Program-made: the position numbers and the translations under genes
NCBI GenBank assembly: GCA_015039465.1
Contig: MU130379.1
Location: 801,270-865,269 of the forward strand
Length of the DNA: 64,000 nucleotides
Direction: 5' to 3'
Origin: Phlegmacium glaucopus
Lineage: Eukaryota; Basidiomycota; Agaricomycetes; Agaricales; Cortinariaceae
In this document: positions 21,801 through 34,309 of the stretch, one piece after another
Position numbering within the stretch: the stretch's first letter is position 1
Layout of the letters: every line of letters begins with the position of its first letter
Notes under the pieces: model-generated
Told to the model about the DNA's origin: nothing
Seen by the model: the letters and a program-made list of their open reading frames with translations, nothing else
Databases searched by the model: none

Positions 21801-23619
21801 TCAGGTATCAAACCAACCAGCCTGTACCATCTCCTCAGCTAATCCAACCCAGCCTTTCCGTCGTGCTTTACGTCCAGAAAGTTCTGTTGCAAACCTTTCC
21901 AACAAAATAATACTCAGTTTATTTATTCAGATGTCAAAAACAATTTACTTACCTCAGACATTCATCCAACCGCCAACGGCCTCTTTCACTTTCTGAGGAT
22001 CCGCTTGTTTCTCCACCTGTCCAAGAGGGTGTATACGGAGAGCCAGGGCATATTCGTCTGCTCAAGCTATATATCATCCCCGCAATAAATGCATCTTGTG
22101 CCCCAACTTCATCCACTGCATCACCTGTATCTTGGTCCCCTCCAGGCGTCTCAGTCCCTTGTGAATCATTATCATCGTCCTCTGTGGTATATTGGCTGCT
22201 TTCGTTCGTCCTATGGCCCTGAGGCGTGTGTGACAGTATCCTCATGTATGGCTTGCGGCCCTTGTCGCTTTCATCTCCAGTATCAGACAAGTAATGACTC
22301 CCGTCACCTGTGAAAGCACGAGAAGAAGGCGTTCGACTTCGTCCGTCCGCCCAAAATTCGCTTCCACTTCTCACAGACTGAACTTCAGTTACGTTTGCAC
22401 CACGGGATTCTTCAGGCCCCGCTGTCTGTGAAGGTGGTGGTTTATCCTCTACCCATCCGGAGCTTTGGAAATATTCTTTTGTAGGGAGGGATAGTACAGC
22501 ACCACCTTCTGAACCCCAATGAGCAACCAGCAAAGCGTGAGGGGGCGCGATGGAGGACAGCGACAAGAGGAATGCTCGCGGTGTCGTTTCATAATGCGGA
22601 GAATTTGCCTGTGCATAATGTTTATTGAAAAACAACACATCGGCATGGGGTATTAACTAAAGCAAACAAAATTAGCTTTTTCTATGGTTAATCATGGTAA
22701 TGTCGAGAGGATACGAACCGCTTCGACTCCTTGTCGTCCTCTGCGTCCAACATCAACACTGAAGACACAGTGACTTCTCCATTTCCGTTCACGCGCCAGT
22801 CCATCCAAGCCTGTGATATTGCTTAATGTAGTCTTAACAGATCTCCCTTCGAAATGCAGCCAATCAAAGGGAGCTGGACTATTGGGATTGTAGAGAGGTG
22901 TAATTTGTGGCCGAGGACCCGATTGAGAGGTCCGAGGCGTGGATGAAGGAGGTGCGAGCGACGACGATGATGCATAGTTGGGTGTTGTAGAGCTCGGCGT
23001 TGGACTAGGTTGGGGGTAGTTCTCTGGCGCAAGTAGTGGACCCAACAAGGAGACGAAATCCTCGTGTGTAATATCTGGAAGAGGATTGTGGTTGACTACT
23101 GTTCGTGTATCATCCTCTGCTAAATCCAGAGGGGGTCAATTGGTGTTTTTTATATCCGGGATGAAATGAAAAGCCTACCCGCATGCAATATCCATGCACT
23201 GGGAACTCCAGCATCTCTCCAGATCTTGCAATATTGTGTGATGACTCCTTCATTTTCTAGATCCCTTAGAATCATTCTCCCTTCCTCATTTCCACCAAGT
23301 GGTGCCACCAACACGGCTTCCACAGAAGAGAATTGCGCTAACAATGACAGGATCTATACCAGAAACCCAAAAAAAAACCACTTTCAGATAAAGCTTTCTA
23401 CCAAAAGTGCAAGAGAAAGTATCATACCATATTAGCCGAACCACCTCTGGCTTTATCGACCGAATGGGCGCGAATCACGGTAGAAGGTGCAGGATGACAT
23501 GGTAAAGATAGCGTGTGGGTTAAAAAAAGAGTGCCTGAAGCAACTATACGCAAATGTCGTCCTGCAGACGAGAAATGTTGTTGGGAGTTGTCGTCGCGTT
23601 CGCGTCGTAATTTTGCCAT
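21801..23619 (-). CDS. PfkB-family carbohydrate kinase with a large disordered insertion
   Basis: The N-terminal lid and sugar-binding side are recognisable (VDKARGGSANM, then LLAQFSSVEAVLVAPLGGNE, then ITQYCKIW...PSAWIL). The anion-hole/catalytic motif GAQDAFIAGM is near 22090. Together these mark a ribokinase/ketohexokinase-like PfkB protein that phosphorylates a small sugar or nucleoside. The substrate cannot be read. Two insertions are unusual: a Ser/Pro-rich one (about 22900-23040) and about 140 residues of Ser/Asp/Glu-rich sequence (about 22100-22440) immediately before the catalytic motif. The start at 23619 sits directly after a pyrimidine tract and CAG, so an upstream exon near 23640-23731 may exist. 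Confidence 0.75.
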
Positions 23620-23879
23620 CCTGAAAAAAAAAGAAAAAGTCAAATGGTGAGTATATGATCGTAGTAGTCAAAGTCAGTCCATGAGGTTCATGACAACCAG
23701 GTGTCGGAACCACGTTTGTGTACACAATCAAATCACTGTCAACAGGATTTCCTCACATCTTTATCATGATAGAGTACAAGTACAGCACCCAAGAAAACAT
23801 GAAGAGATTTGGACTACTGGTTGTCACGGTCAACTGTCTGATCGGCCGAATGTACAAAAGCCGTTCAATTAAAAGTTCT

Positions 23880-25235
23880 TTACTGCATCTCGACGTCTCC
23901 GTCTCCATCCGCGCTGTCAGTGTCCCATTCATCGTCCTCGTCGCCTTCGCCTTCATCTTCATCATCTAAAGGAGATGCGGCAATCCCTAGGCTATCCAGC
24001 TTTTCAATGAGTTCTTTGGTATGCTCCAATAAAGGTTTATCAGGGTGTTCTTGATTACGATGTAGCTTTAAGGTTGAATGTCAGTCGATATTCATCCATT
24101 TTTTTATACAACTTACCACTTGACATGTTTCTAAGCAGTCTCTTGAATCCTTCGCCAGCTCTTGCCATGTCAGGCCATCAATAGACCCTCCGCTCTCCTG
24201 GGCCTGTTCGGACATTAGATAGAAACACCATCCTTCCAAGTACCATGCCTCGACTTCTTGGTCGTCCGAGGACATGATTCCGTGAAGTACCAGTAAAGCT
24301 GGGGTGTATAAAGATAGCTCGATGAACAGTTTTACAAGTACCAGTCGGGCAGGTATTGGCGGCATTTTTGGATCATCTTCAAAACATGTTAGATGATATG
24401 AAAGTCTGATAGAAATTTAGCGCGCCCACCAAGATCTAAGTCTTTCCATGCCGTCCACGCTTGCTCAAGACACTGCTTGGCCTCTTCAGGGCGTTGTTGT
24501 GACATACGCACGGATGCTAGAGCCTGGAGAGCTTCAGGATGTCCCGGGGCTGTCTGCAGGGCCATCGTAAGAAGTTCTTCGCATGTTTTCTCAGCTTCAG
24601 GCTCAAAACTAGAAATATATCGAAATCTTACATTCAAAAAAGAATTCTCGGAATAAAATCAACATACCATAGATCGTATGAAGGATCCATCCATATCTCA
24701 ACCTGTCCTATTAGAGCTCTGACGATGCTAGCTTTCAATTCTGACTCGTCGTTTCTCCCGTTTTCATCATCCGCGCGATCCTTTCCTTTAAGTTGTGCCA
24801 GGAGAATATTGACAGCTGCTCTGTAATGATGTAATGCAAGTTTTGGATCATCTTCGCTCAGTTGTGCAAGATAAAGATGAGCAGATGGAGGTGATGGCGA
24901 GGGAGCGTCAGGATTTGGAGGTAGTAGCGCTTGAAATGCCTACAGAGTTCATAAGAATGAAAGTGGGGATGAAAAATATTATATCTGACCTTTTTTGCTT
25001 CTTCGATCTCTCCAGTCTCAAGCAAAGCTACCCCAAGCATTTCTTTAGCTTCAGCATTTTTTGGATCCTGATCCAGAATCCGGTTAATAAATCGCAAAGC
25101 AAGATCATAGTCGCATTGCTCGATCAGAGATTGCGCTTTTGCTAACAAAGATGTGGTCGAAGGTGTTTTCTTAGACTCCGAATGCGGATCTGTAGCCTTG
25201 GGGTGCACCTTTTTCTTTAATTTCGTTCGCCCCAT
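23880..25235 (-). CDS. acl4: TPR chaperone of ribosomal protein L4, Acl4
   Basis: Starts MGRTKLKKKVHPK at 25235. TPR units follow: SLIEQCDYDLALRFINRIL, then ILDQDPKNAEAKEMLGVALLETGEIEEAKK, ALHHYRAAVNILLAQLKG and APGHPEALQALASVRMSQQR. The gene ends in a very acidic tail (DDEDEGEGDEDDEWDT) before the stop at 23880. A TPR superhelix with an acidic C-terminus is the Acl4 arrangement. Acl4 binds the long loop of newly made uL4 (Rpl4) and brings it to the nucleus. Five or so GT-AG introns join in frame. It diverges from the next gene across only about 160 bp. Confidence 0.88.
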
Positions 25236-25397
25236 GTCATTGGTACGGTTGAAAGGGAAATATTTTGCTAGTCACGTGGTATGAAAAATTATTTAAATTT
25301 ATCTTTTTTTTTGGTCCACCATATATGCCGTCGCTCGAACCTACCATCTTTGAGAGAAACAGTGGTCTACCTACTCTTGGGTAAAATTCGAGTGGCC
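25236..25397. promoter_or_regulatory. Compact divergent promoter, ACL4 and orphan gene
   Basis: Only 162 bp separate the two start codons. A CACGTG box is not complete, but TCACGTGG is present at 25273-25280, which includes a CACGTG core, a known E-box-type site in fungi. Whether it is used is unknown. Confidence 0.45.
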
Positions 25398-26724
25398 ATG
25401 ACCATGTTCGAATATGAATCGTCAGATAATGCTATGTCCAAGGATGGTCTCTTTCTTGAGCGGTTGGACACCTTTATGGACAAATGTTTGATAGACATCA
25501 AGGCCTTTGCTGAAAGAGAGTTGAGGCCGTACGAAGAGGTCTATTAGGGCCTTTCAATTGGTAATATTTCGTGTTCTAACAACTGTTATCAATAGACGAG
25601 AAGGTGTATCGCACAATGGCACGCTAAATATCTCTTCCAGTCTTCGAAATCATCGTCGTCTTCGTCTACGTCCTTTAATAATTCTATTTCTCCTGATCGT
25701 TCTTCTCAAGGTCCGTTTATCATCATCATTCATACCGTCGCTTCCTGATCTCTGCAGTGTTGTTCTAGTTAGAGATGTCCTTTGTGATACCTCGCGTGTC
25801 CTCGAGTCCTTGTCTGAGGTTTCTGGTGTACAATCATTCCTCCTGGCAGTAGATCCTTCCGAGACCTCTGACAGTGGGTTTCTCGGTGGTTCTGTTGTTG
25901 GTCGTGAGTTTTGGAGGGGTTTGAGAAGCGGCGGCGAAGGCGGTGCTCGAGCTTTCAAGGTTTTTTCTATCAATCATTTACAACCTGCAACCAGGCACCC
26001 TGTGCACGTTCCAAAGTCTTCCACCCCTCCGCCGAAGGGAGGTCCGGCTAAATCATTAAAGAACGAACTTTACGAGAGTGTACGAAATGCTCTCAGGTAT
26101 TTTCCTATCTTCTCTTACGTTCATACCTATAAGTATCCTTTTCTTTCCCTCAGATTGGCGAGTGGCGTCCGGAGTGCAGAGATGAAATGGACGAATCCTG
26201 AACGTCTAGATGTCTATGGTGTACGACTGATTGGGTGGCCAGAAGGCGTCCCCGCTCAAAACCCTTCGACTTTCAAAGTCAGCCAAAACAAAGTTTTATT
26301 AGAGGCTCTTCAAAATGGTTCGATGAGGTTTGAAAAGATCACACCGGGCAACCCAAAGCAATCTGGTCATGGAGATGGCGTTGAGGAAGCTTCAGAGGCT
26401 GAAAAGGATGATCCCGTTGAGGATTTTTCATGGGCTTACGATGCTGATGCCAGTCCACCACCGTCACATGCAGAGTATTCAACAACGTTGCCTCTTCGCC
26501 AATCACTAAATACAGGTCAAAACCCTGTTCTTCCTGTGCTTCCAGAATCGAGCAACATGTCATGGACCCCAACTCTCAATACAGATTCGGCTCTTTCTCA
26601 ATATACTCTATGGGCTGGCGACTTTAACGAACCAACAATAGATCATCCAGGGTGGGATGATGAATTGGAGTCCGACTCACGGCCACGGAAACGACCTCGA
26701 AGTGAAGAACCGAATCCTAGTTAA
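25398..26724 (+). CDS. Basidiomycete-conserved orphan protein
   Basis: Exon 1 (from 25398) encodes MTMFEYESSDNAMS and a predicted helix ending ELRPYEE. Later exons give a Ser-rich linker and then a conserved-looking core: LASGVRSAEMKW, RLDVYGVRLIGWPEG and VPAQNPSTFKVSQNKVLLEAL. The C-terminal third is disordered, ending with a basic patch (SRPRKRPR) that could serve as a nuclear localisation signal. I recall the YGVRLIGWPEGVP block as recurrent in agaricomycete proteins, but it has no assigned function. The intron ending in TTGTTCTAG near 25770 is chosen because the alternative acceptor gives an immediate stop. The stop is at 26722-26724. Confidence 0.7.
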
Positions 26725-26865
26725 GAATAAATACATAGACAATGCTAGTAAACAACTGTATCATACTCTTATCGATTGTTCAAGGGTTTCATCGATGTCT
26801 GTGGTTTGTTCCGCATTTATAATTACATCACTTTCCCCTGTCAGTGTCACTTCCTTTGTCCCACC

Positions 26866-28305
26866 ATGTTCTCCTCAATTTTCTCGTGAGTTGTACAACA
26901 AGTCATCAGTCTTATCAGTTTCGTCATATTTTTCCAGTACATCCCCTCCTGTCGACCCAACAGCCCCTACTTTTCACGCCGTCTCGAGCAACCTTGCGGA
27001 CACTGAAATCTTCGGCGAGCTCGAGCCAAAAGACACAGAATGGCTCTGCTCTGGCGGTTTTGTCACTGAGACACAAACCTTCTACGTAATTACCGATGAT
27101 GGCACATCTCTCATGTGCCAAGTGATTCACTCCTCAGTTGGGTGAGAAATCATCCAACGATATCAAGGTTGTGCGTTTTGACTAAAAACGCGCCTTACGC
27201 AGAGTTTGGTTCCCTACCATCCAATTTACATGCAAGGTAGCAAACACGAAAACAGGAGAGAACACCTGGAAGTCTGTGAATGTCAACAATTTTGTTACCC
27301 CTCCTCCTGGGCTCGACAAACGATCTAGCAAGGCGGACGAATTTTCTGTAACATACAAGTCCAGTGCGGGCACTGACTTCCCTGAATCTTATACTATCCG
27401 TGCCAATCTCGGCATTGACTTGCAGGTATCTTTGGACGTCCAGAGGCCTGCCACCATCCCCGGGTACAAAGTAGGCAAGGGGGCGAAGGGAGGTTATTCG
27501 TATTTTGGACCGAATCCGGAAAAAGCAGAAGGATATGTTATCCACCGCTTTTGGCCTCGCTTTAAAGCCACTGGCGCCGTCATTCGCGATGGTAAGGCTA
27601 TACCTGTTCAAGGTTCTGGTATGCTTGTGCATGCCATCCAGGGAATGCGACCCAATCTCGTCGCTTCCTCTTGGAATTTTGCACACTTCCAGAGTGAGCA
27701 GCTCGGCGGAGTGTCTGCGATCCAGATGGAATTCAAAACGTTGGATGCATACGGAAAGAAAGGTGCAGGATCTGGTGGAGTAGTGGTGAGCGTAGGTTCT
27801 TTGGTGATTGGGGATAAATTGGCGGCGGTCACGACGGAGACGAAATGGCCTGGAGAAAAACCTACTGGCTCTGTTGTCTCACGAGCGACCCATTCCCAAC
27901 CTGAACAAGATCCTGACACAAGTTACGGAAAACCCACAAAGATTCTCTTTGAATGGAGGGCTCCTTCAATAATTCCCGATGCTCCGGGAACAATCAAAGC
28001 TCATCTTCAGGTCAACCTCGGAAGTGTAGCAGAACCCAAAGGTCTTATAGAGAAAGTCGACGTCCTTGCTGAAATTCCCTACGTTCTCAAGGTCGCAGTG
28101 AATTATGTCGCTGGGACGAAACCATACATCTATCAGGTAAGGGTTTTGCCTTGAGCGTTCAACTTTTTATGGGCTTAGAATATTTTTATAGTGGTTGAAC
28201 TCTGCAACACTTTTTATCAGTGGACCAGAGGCTTTGGCAGCAGGTCTTTCTTCAGGTACTGAGGTTGAAGGAATACTATACAACGAGGCCACTTTTATTT
28301 CGTAG
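26866..28305 (+). CDS. svf1: Survival factor 1 (Svf1) lipocalin-like protein
   Basis: Exons join in frame from a seven-residue first exon (MFSSIFS, donor GTGAGT) to the stop at 28303-28305. Markers are STSPPVDPTAPTFHAV, the EWLCSGGFVTETQTFYV block, WFPTIQFTCKV, GKGAKGGYSYFGPNPEKAEGYVIHRFWPRFKATG and the C-terminal GTEVEGILYNEATFIS. Svf1 is a two-domain lipocalin-type protein needed for survival under oxidative and cold stress in yeast. Its proposed work is moving ceramide between ER and Golgi. Length is close to the yeast protein. The gene follows its neighbour in the same direction after about 140 bp. Confidence 0.92.
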
Positions 28306-28436
28306 ATAGTGTAAACCCGATGTCTACGGGTCCGTCTATATGAGTCATGTACTCCTCCGCAATCTGCCAAATTAAATGTGGCAGTTGACGCTTATTCTGG
28401 AAACAAACTTTTATATGCACAACACTATCATGTCCA

Positions 28437-30271
28437 ATGTTGCGTAGTTTTATACGCAGTGTTCCCAAACCCACCGCGCGGCTGCAGAGGCGCTCAATAT
28501 CGTCGTCTGTTCTTGGCCATCATACACCATATCGACCACGCGAAATATCAATACGTCTATCAGTAGCACGATTACACCCAACTCTCTATGCTAGCTTTCA
28601 TTCCACTCGAAGGAATCAAGGTATCCCTCTTATTCCATTGCTTGCTGCCCTTCTCAAGGTGCGTAAGCTTTTTCTGTTGTAGCTTCTCTTAAACTCAAGT
28701 CGTCAAGCAAAGACTTCAACCGGTTTCGAAGTAGCGCGGACAGCAAGTCGAATAGCATTGACTTTCATCCCACTCGTGTGGATAAAGAACCTCAAGTCCT
28801 ATAAAGCCATCAAATTTGGGACAATACGTGGAATACCAACTACAGAGGAGGACAAGGCTCGCTATCTGAAGAGGATTCGTCGGGGAACTCTTCTCCTCAG
28901 GATTTTGCTCCTAGTACCATTCGTCCTCTTCTGGTCAACAATCATTGCCAGCTTGGAAAGGACACCTTTAACTGGGCGGTGCGTCTCTTTCCTGATTGAT
29001 ATCAAACACGGCTACGTTGCTAACAGGTCAAACTGTTATCCAGATGGCGCATGATCCTTCTTTCTCCTGAGGAAGAGGATGAAATAGCTTCCCAGCTAGC
29101 AGGCCCTGGTTGGTTAAAATGTGTTGGCGAGATTCTAGCTAAGGAGGGTTCTGCAAAGATCATCCCTTCAAATGACTGGCGATATGAATGGGTCAGGGAT
29201 ACGTTGCGTAAACTGGAAACTGGTATCCCAGTGCTAGCTAGGGAGTGGGAGCTGTGTCCAAACTGGGCAGAGGGTGGGTCAGATCATAAACCCCTGCCGC
29301 CGCCCGCTCGATATCCCCTTCGTCCCCGCCCAAGAGCCTCTGAATATTTGCATTACTTTTGTTGCAAGTTGACGGAGAATCCACAAGCATCTACAATATT
29401 TAACAGTACCCCACCAGGCCCTCCTTATTCCCTGCTTGTGGTTGACAAGCCCGAATTGTCAAATGCATTTTCTTATGGATTCGGATCAGATGGCGGCAGT
29501 GGTATAGTGATATACAGCGGTTTTCTCGACGATGTTCTTGCAAAAAATTCACCCCAACATGAGGCGCCGCCTCCCCCAAAACAATCATTCCTGTCCAAAT
29601 TCGTTACAGGCATATTCTCCGGCCCACCTTCCCCTCCTCCACATCCTATACCAACAGAAGAACAAACGTCCGAGCTCGCAATTCTGCTTGCCCACGAAAT
29701 GGCACACTTAATTCTATGTCATCATCTTGAAAGTCTCTCCTCCGTCACTGTCATTGTACCGGGCACCCTGTCGATAGCATCTGATGTCCTTCGGGTGATC
29801 ATTTTCCCCATCACGATGTTATTTGGACCGTTTGTAAACGATGCGGTGGCTCAGCTGGGGAAGGTTGGCTCCTTAGAGCTCGCCAAGGTTTCAGAGCATT
29901 GCACCAGTACAAAACAAGAAATTGAAGCCGACGTCGTCTCTGCAAGGCAAGTCTTTTTATTAGGAATACAAATCACCTTTAGCATGCCATTATTAAATTT
30001 TTGCCTTGTTAGGTTGCTTGCCCATGCTGGCTTCGATGCCCGAGATGCTGTCAAATTCTGGGAAAGTCGCTCTGATGCAGAGGTTGAATGTGCAAGGCAT
30101 GGAACTGATGATTCAATGCAAGATGCGAGGCAACTTGCGAGGCGGATCATGGGCGAGACTCATCCCGTCAGCGAGCTGCGGGTCAATAGCCTCAAGAAAG
30201 AACTGGAGCGATGGGAGGCCGTAAGACAGGAGTTCCTTACTCGTGCAGCAAGTCAAAGGACTGAACAGTGA
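28437..30271 (+). CDS. oma1: OMA1-like mitochondrial M48 metallopeptidase
   Basis: Begins MLRSFIRSVPKPTARLQRRS, a mitochondrial presequence. Membrane helices follow near residues 75-90 and 120-140 (LLLRILLLVPFVLFWSTIIASL). The zinc-binding HEMAH motif falls at about 29694-29708, with the third ligand Glu in KQEIEAD. The inner-membrane OMA1 peptidase processes the dynamin Mgm1/OPA1 and stress signals. The intron at 29947-30012 starts with GC (GCAAGT) and ends TTAG; removing it joins SARLLAHAGFD. Its 66 nt are divisible by three, so retention would insert 22 residues. The helix-rich insert between the metal ligands and the C-terminal HPVSELRVN motif (His ligand region) are family-like. Confidence 0.9.
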
Positions 30272-31189
30272 TGCCTTACCAGAGTATCAATATCGTAAAT
30301 CTTGTTTTAAATATCACACTACTCAGTCTTATCGTCTTCCACTGGTATCGTGTATTTGTACGTATAATATAGACTGACTCTTACGCTGAAGCGATTCGAG
30401 TCATGTCATTCTCCGACAATGCCCTTTGAATGCCAGCATGTATGTACGCAAGAGATCACTACCTCACGTCATGACACTTTGATAGGCTGCGCAAACTAAA
30501 AAGATTAGGCTTTGCTGTGCACTAGAACCGGAGCAGCTTTCCCATGTTACTCGAGCTAACCGCAATAGGAGTGCTAGTGACAAAGCAGTCATTTTGAGCC
30601 AGAGTGCAGTAGCAGCAGTGGGAAGTGGCTACAATCCTAGAAGAAATGGCCTGGCCCTGGTCGTTTGCGATGGGGATAACCGGGAAATCCTCCTGTGGTT
30701 CAATAAACAGTAAAAGGCAAGACGAATCACGCACGAAATATGAAAAGCATCGGTAGCATCTGCACGAAGGTCTTGATTGGCCTGGCAGCTTTCCGTCAGC
30801 GTGTTGCAGATGAATTCTGTATATCCAGGCTGTCGGTGATGGTATGAATACAACAGATCAGCGAAACCTACGTGTGATGATCGCCATGTTTTCGTGGTTG
30901 TACGATCTGGACTCGGGGGACATCCAACTGGGTATATTAATGCTAGATGAACTAATGCATATACGCAGATATACGAGGATATACGCTTGGCTGCTCCTTG
31001 CGGTTGTGGAGCCCAATGGAGCCAACACCAAATTGGACGGACCGTGGAACAGCTAGAACAGAAGGCATACAACGCTGGGTATTGATCGTTACAGCAGAAC
31101 TTGTTACAGTCCCGGCAGATGCACCGGTGACTGTAATTGACTGCAGTCTGTGATACTTCGACGGTTTTAAATTTGTCATTCGTACATCA
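30272..31189. other. Uncertain region between OMA1 and a weak minus-strand gene
   Basis: Minus-strand frames at 30629-31072 encode a Cys/Trp-containing, partly hydrophobic stretch. They may be 3' exons of the uncharacterised gene listed next. I could not build a convincing splice model. Confidence 0.25.
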
Positions 31190-31924
31190 TTATTCCTCGG
31201 CCTGTTCAATAAATATTAAATACCTTACCATTTGTACTTCAATCCGAGTCCATTCTATTAATGCAGTTGATCCTGGCAGTACCCACCGATTAATAAATAC
31301 ATTAGATTTGTACTTCGACGGCAGCGGTAACCATAGGAGCTGCAGTATTTGCCAGATCGTCTGAGATGCGTAGACAGCCTTTCCATCCCTTTCAAGCCAT
31401 AATTCGCGACCAAGAAACCCCTCTGAAGAGGTGGAAAGGAGGGGTAAAGCTAGAAACCAAAGTTGGTCTTCATCTTGGAGAGTTAGACCGTTGTGAACGT
31501 GTGTCTTGACGAAAAGAGTACGCGAAGGACTAGGAGTTCTTTGAGAGAAAAACGACGCCTGGTCGACGGGATCAAAGAGGCAGTGAACAAGTGAACCGCC
31601 AGCAATACAAACTCTAGGGACTAGAGGAAACTTGATCATTGGCAACGTTCGAATGAAGCCCAGCGTCCTCAATGATACTCGGTTGACCTGGAACCTTGTT
31701 AACAAAAAGATAATAGATTATCGTTGGATGGTGACAAAGAGTTGCTCTACCAACGACATATGACTAGAAACAAGCATACCAAGGCCACATTTTTCATTGC
31801 TTGTGGGAGACTGAGAACGATATTCTGTCAGGGTTTCTGATTCATCATGGAAACACCACATTAGAGGTGTGTTATTTCTTCTGGACCACATGAAGTAGCT
31901 CCGTAAAGAAGAAATGAGCAGCAT
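31190..31924 (-). CDS. Uncharacterised minus-strand gene
   Basis: Adjacent open frames on the minus strand (31924-31718 and 31705-31190) together read FMWSRRNNTPLMWCFHDESETL, then PSPSRTLFVKTHVHNG, EDQLWFLALPLLSTS and EGFLGRELWLERDGK. A GTAAGG donor is placed at 31227 after IEVQM. Composition and codon use look coding, but no family is recognised, and the first and last exons were not found with confidence. Confidence 0.3.
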
Positions 31925-32512
31925 TCAAGCGCACGATTTTAATGTTGGTGACCACAATGATCAGTCCATCTCGTAGCCTGGGTTGCAGGGATAGGACAAG
32001 GAATGTTACTCTCTACCTCAGAGTAACTGATTCTTCTGCATGACCTGTCTTCCACTTCCAAGTTGCAGTAGAGAAGAAAGCTTCAAGAATCCAGACTCGA
32101 AGAGCGGGAGACTCCATCTAAACTGCGGTGTTTTCCATGCCCCAAAGAATGTTTTTTTTTGTTTTGAGAAGTTAGGACCAGAAGCCAGCCAGACTGAGAC
32201 GCGGATTTGCAGTGCTTCAAAGCTTCCTGTAAAAAATGATCATCACCATCACCGGCTCTAATTCTGAGCGTTTAGGAGACTCCAACGACTGCGTTAGATT
32301 TATGAAAAATGAGAAGAGGATAAAATGGGGGTAAGTCCGTAACGAAGTGAAGGCCTGGAGACGGGGGTCTGGAAGAAAGGACTTGAAAGATTCATGTTCG
32401 AAATAAAAATTTATACGTGCAAATTGTTGACAGAAAGTTTTTTAGAATATATCCCAACTATCCCAACACACCCCCCCTCTGTTTCTATAGGACACGTCTA
32501 GACCTCCCTTGC
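31925..32512. other. Intergenic, 3' of COX4
   Basis: No coding signal. Contains the COX4 3' flanking region and a C8 run at 32470-32477. Confidence 0.4.
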
Positions 32513-33105
32513 TTAGTGATGATGTTCTGCATGTTCTTCACCCATGAAGTTAAGGGCATAGACTAGAACAAGAAGAGGTAAATAATGAGAAGCCGATGCT
32601 AAAAAAAATGGCGCACCCGAGCCACATTCCGTGCAACGTCCTTGTTTGCCTTTGTGCAGATTGAACCAAAGGATGTCATGAGAGTCGGCGGGAACACCAG
32701 TGCATCCAATTATTCGCTCTACATCCTATACAAGTAAGGTGTTAGTCAATCATTAAATACCAAGGTGGAAGGGCGTCGAAGCACAACACCACGCACGTAT
32801 GAGGGTACCAAAACAGGATCTGCTTTTGTGCCGATACGGCTTGAATCCAGAGGGCCGTCATCGAAAATGTTGATTCCTTCCAGCTCTCCCAAGAGCTGCA
32901 AACGTTCAAGACCAGTGGCCTGTTCAAGGTCGGTAGGTACAGAACCGCTTTTTGCGCCAGAGCCGTATAACTGGGGAGGTGGTGGTCCACCAGATTGAAT
33001 GCGAACAGTCGTGGAAAAAGTGCGTAGTGTAGAGGTAGAAGGTTTCAAAGACGAGCGCGCTGCTAGGATAGCCGGGCGAGCTGCACGGACAACATTTTGG
33101 AACAT
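32513..33105 (-). CDS. cox4: Cytochrome c oxidase subunit 4 (vertebrate 5b)
   Basis: Starts MFQNVVRAARPAILAARSS, a mitochondrial presequence. Exon 1 (33105-32797) ends in frame at VPSY. Exon 2 reads DVERIIGCTGVPADSHDILWF, then RCTECGS, and a third exon begins VYALNFMG and ends HAEHHH. The Cys and His of GCTG, the RCTEC pair and the later residues form the structural zinc site. This is the nuclear-encoded subunit at the matrix side of complex IV. The intron between ECGS and VYALNF contains the tract that would otherwise be read as a hydrophobic tail. Upstream the gene faces a long repeat-rich region. Confidence 0.92.
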
Positions 33106-34309
33106 GACTGGCTGCAAACCTTGTATCTGAACAAATTCAACGGTGAGGATGTTACTTTCTAGCGTCACGCTTCCGACCATCACACACTGTCGCTCCGAAC
33201 TCGCCCGCTATAAGAAGGTTCCCACTACTCAGTCCGTACTTGCTACGTATCGTCTCGAAAAAAGTGGGTGTGCAACAAAGCTGATATTGTCGAAGGTTTC
33301 TTTTTTGGGGGCCAAGCAGATTTAATTCGCTGTGTTCCCCGACATCTGTTCATACTTAATGCAAGGAATGTCACACATTTGTGAGATGTAACCCCTGTGA
33401 CAAGTCTGCTTCGACGGCTACTATCCTTTTTTTGTGAAAAATAGCGGACAACCGGGGACGACCTCGCCTTCAATGAATGAAAACACAGTAAGCCAGTCAC
33501 TGGGCGTCAGATTCTCTCCTGTCAACCGGCCTTCGCTGGCTTAGCTGATGTTTTTGGACGATTATTGTCCACGGCTGCCTTGATTTTTGACTCTGTACGG
33601 TATGTCAGAAAGGTTGCGGGCTTTTTCTGGAGCCGTGGTGGCAGTGGATGATTTTGGTAAAGAAAAAAAAACTTCCTCACTTCCATTGCACCCAGTACGA
33701 CACAGAATTTTAGTTCACGGGCATCCCTTAATTACTACCAGAAAAAGGTGTTTCCATTTTTTTCTCAATCAAAGCCCTCCAATGTACAGGCAATCAGTAC
33801 CTGAAATGAGGTCCACATTGGCACGGCACCGGTGGTTGACTGAATATAATGCCAATTTAGTACTGCATAATTCATGGTTGAACTTGAGACCCATGAATTA
33901 TGCAGTATGTAGTCTATGTTCAAATTTAGCAAGTCCACTGTATCAGTCATCTATTTTAACATCAGTAATATTAATGACCATCCTAGGTAACGTAGGGTCT
34001 CGTTTATTCACATCATTGAGGAACATATGAAATAGACAAAATAAATGGAGCAACATTAAACTATACTGTCAACTTATAATTAAGTCACTTATGACGATTT
34101 CTTGATCATCATGTGAACTTCGTCGTCAACGGCTCCTTACAAGTTCACTTGCCTGAGCCCCAAGCGCGCAAGTCACATTAGTAAAATGAGTTACCTCATG
34201 GTTTTTTCCTGGCGTTCTTCGAGATTCTTTGTCGCTCTTGTTGAGCGGGCGGTAACTTGTGTACTTTGATTTGATTTTGAACGTTTTGTTGCGATTTATA
34301 GATACTTTA
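33106..34309. other. Non-coding, repeat-bearing region
   Basis: No supported gene. It contains the perfect 17-bp hairpin at 33861-33907. AT-rich patches dominate before the foldback MITE. Confidence 0.4.
33861..33907. repeat. Perfect 17-bp hairpin
   Basis: The arm 33861-33877 reads TACTGCATAATTCATGG and is exactly reverse complementary to 33891-33907, with a 13-nt loop. It is too short for a transposon and no gene end lies nearby. It may be a small foldback or a terminator-like RNA hairpin. Confidence 0.6.

Noticed and set aside
27195..27686. Open frame antisense to SVF1
   Set aside because: Overlaps a strongly conserved coding exon and has no motifs of its own.
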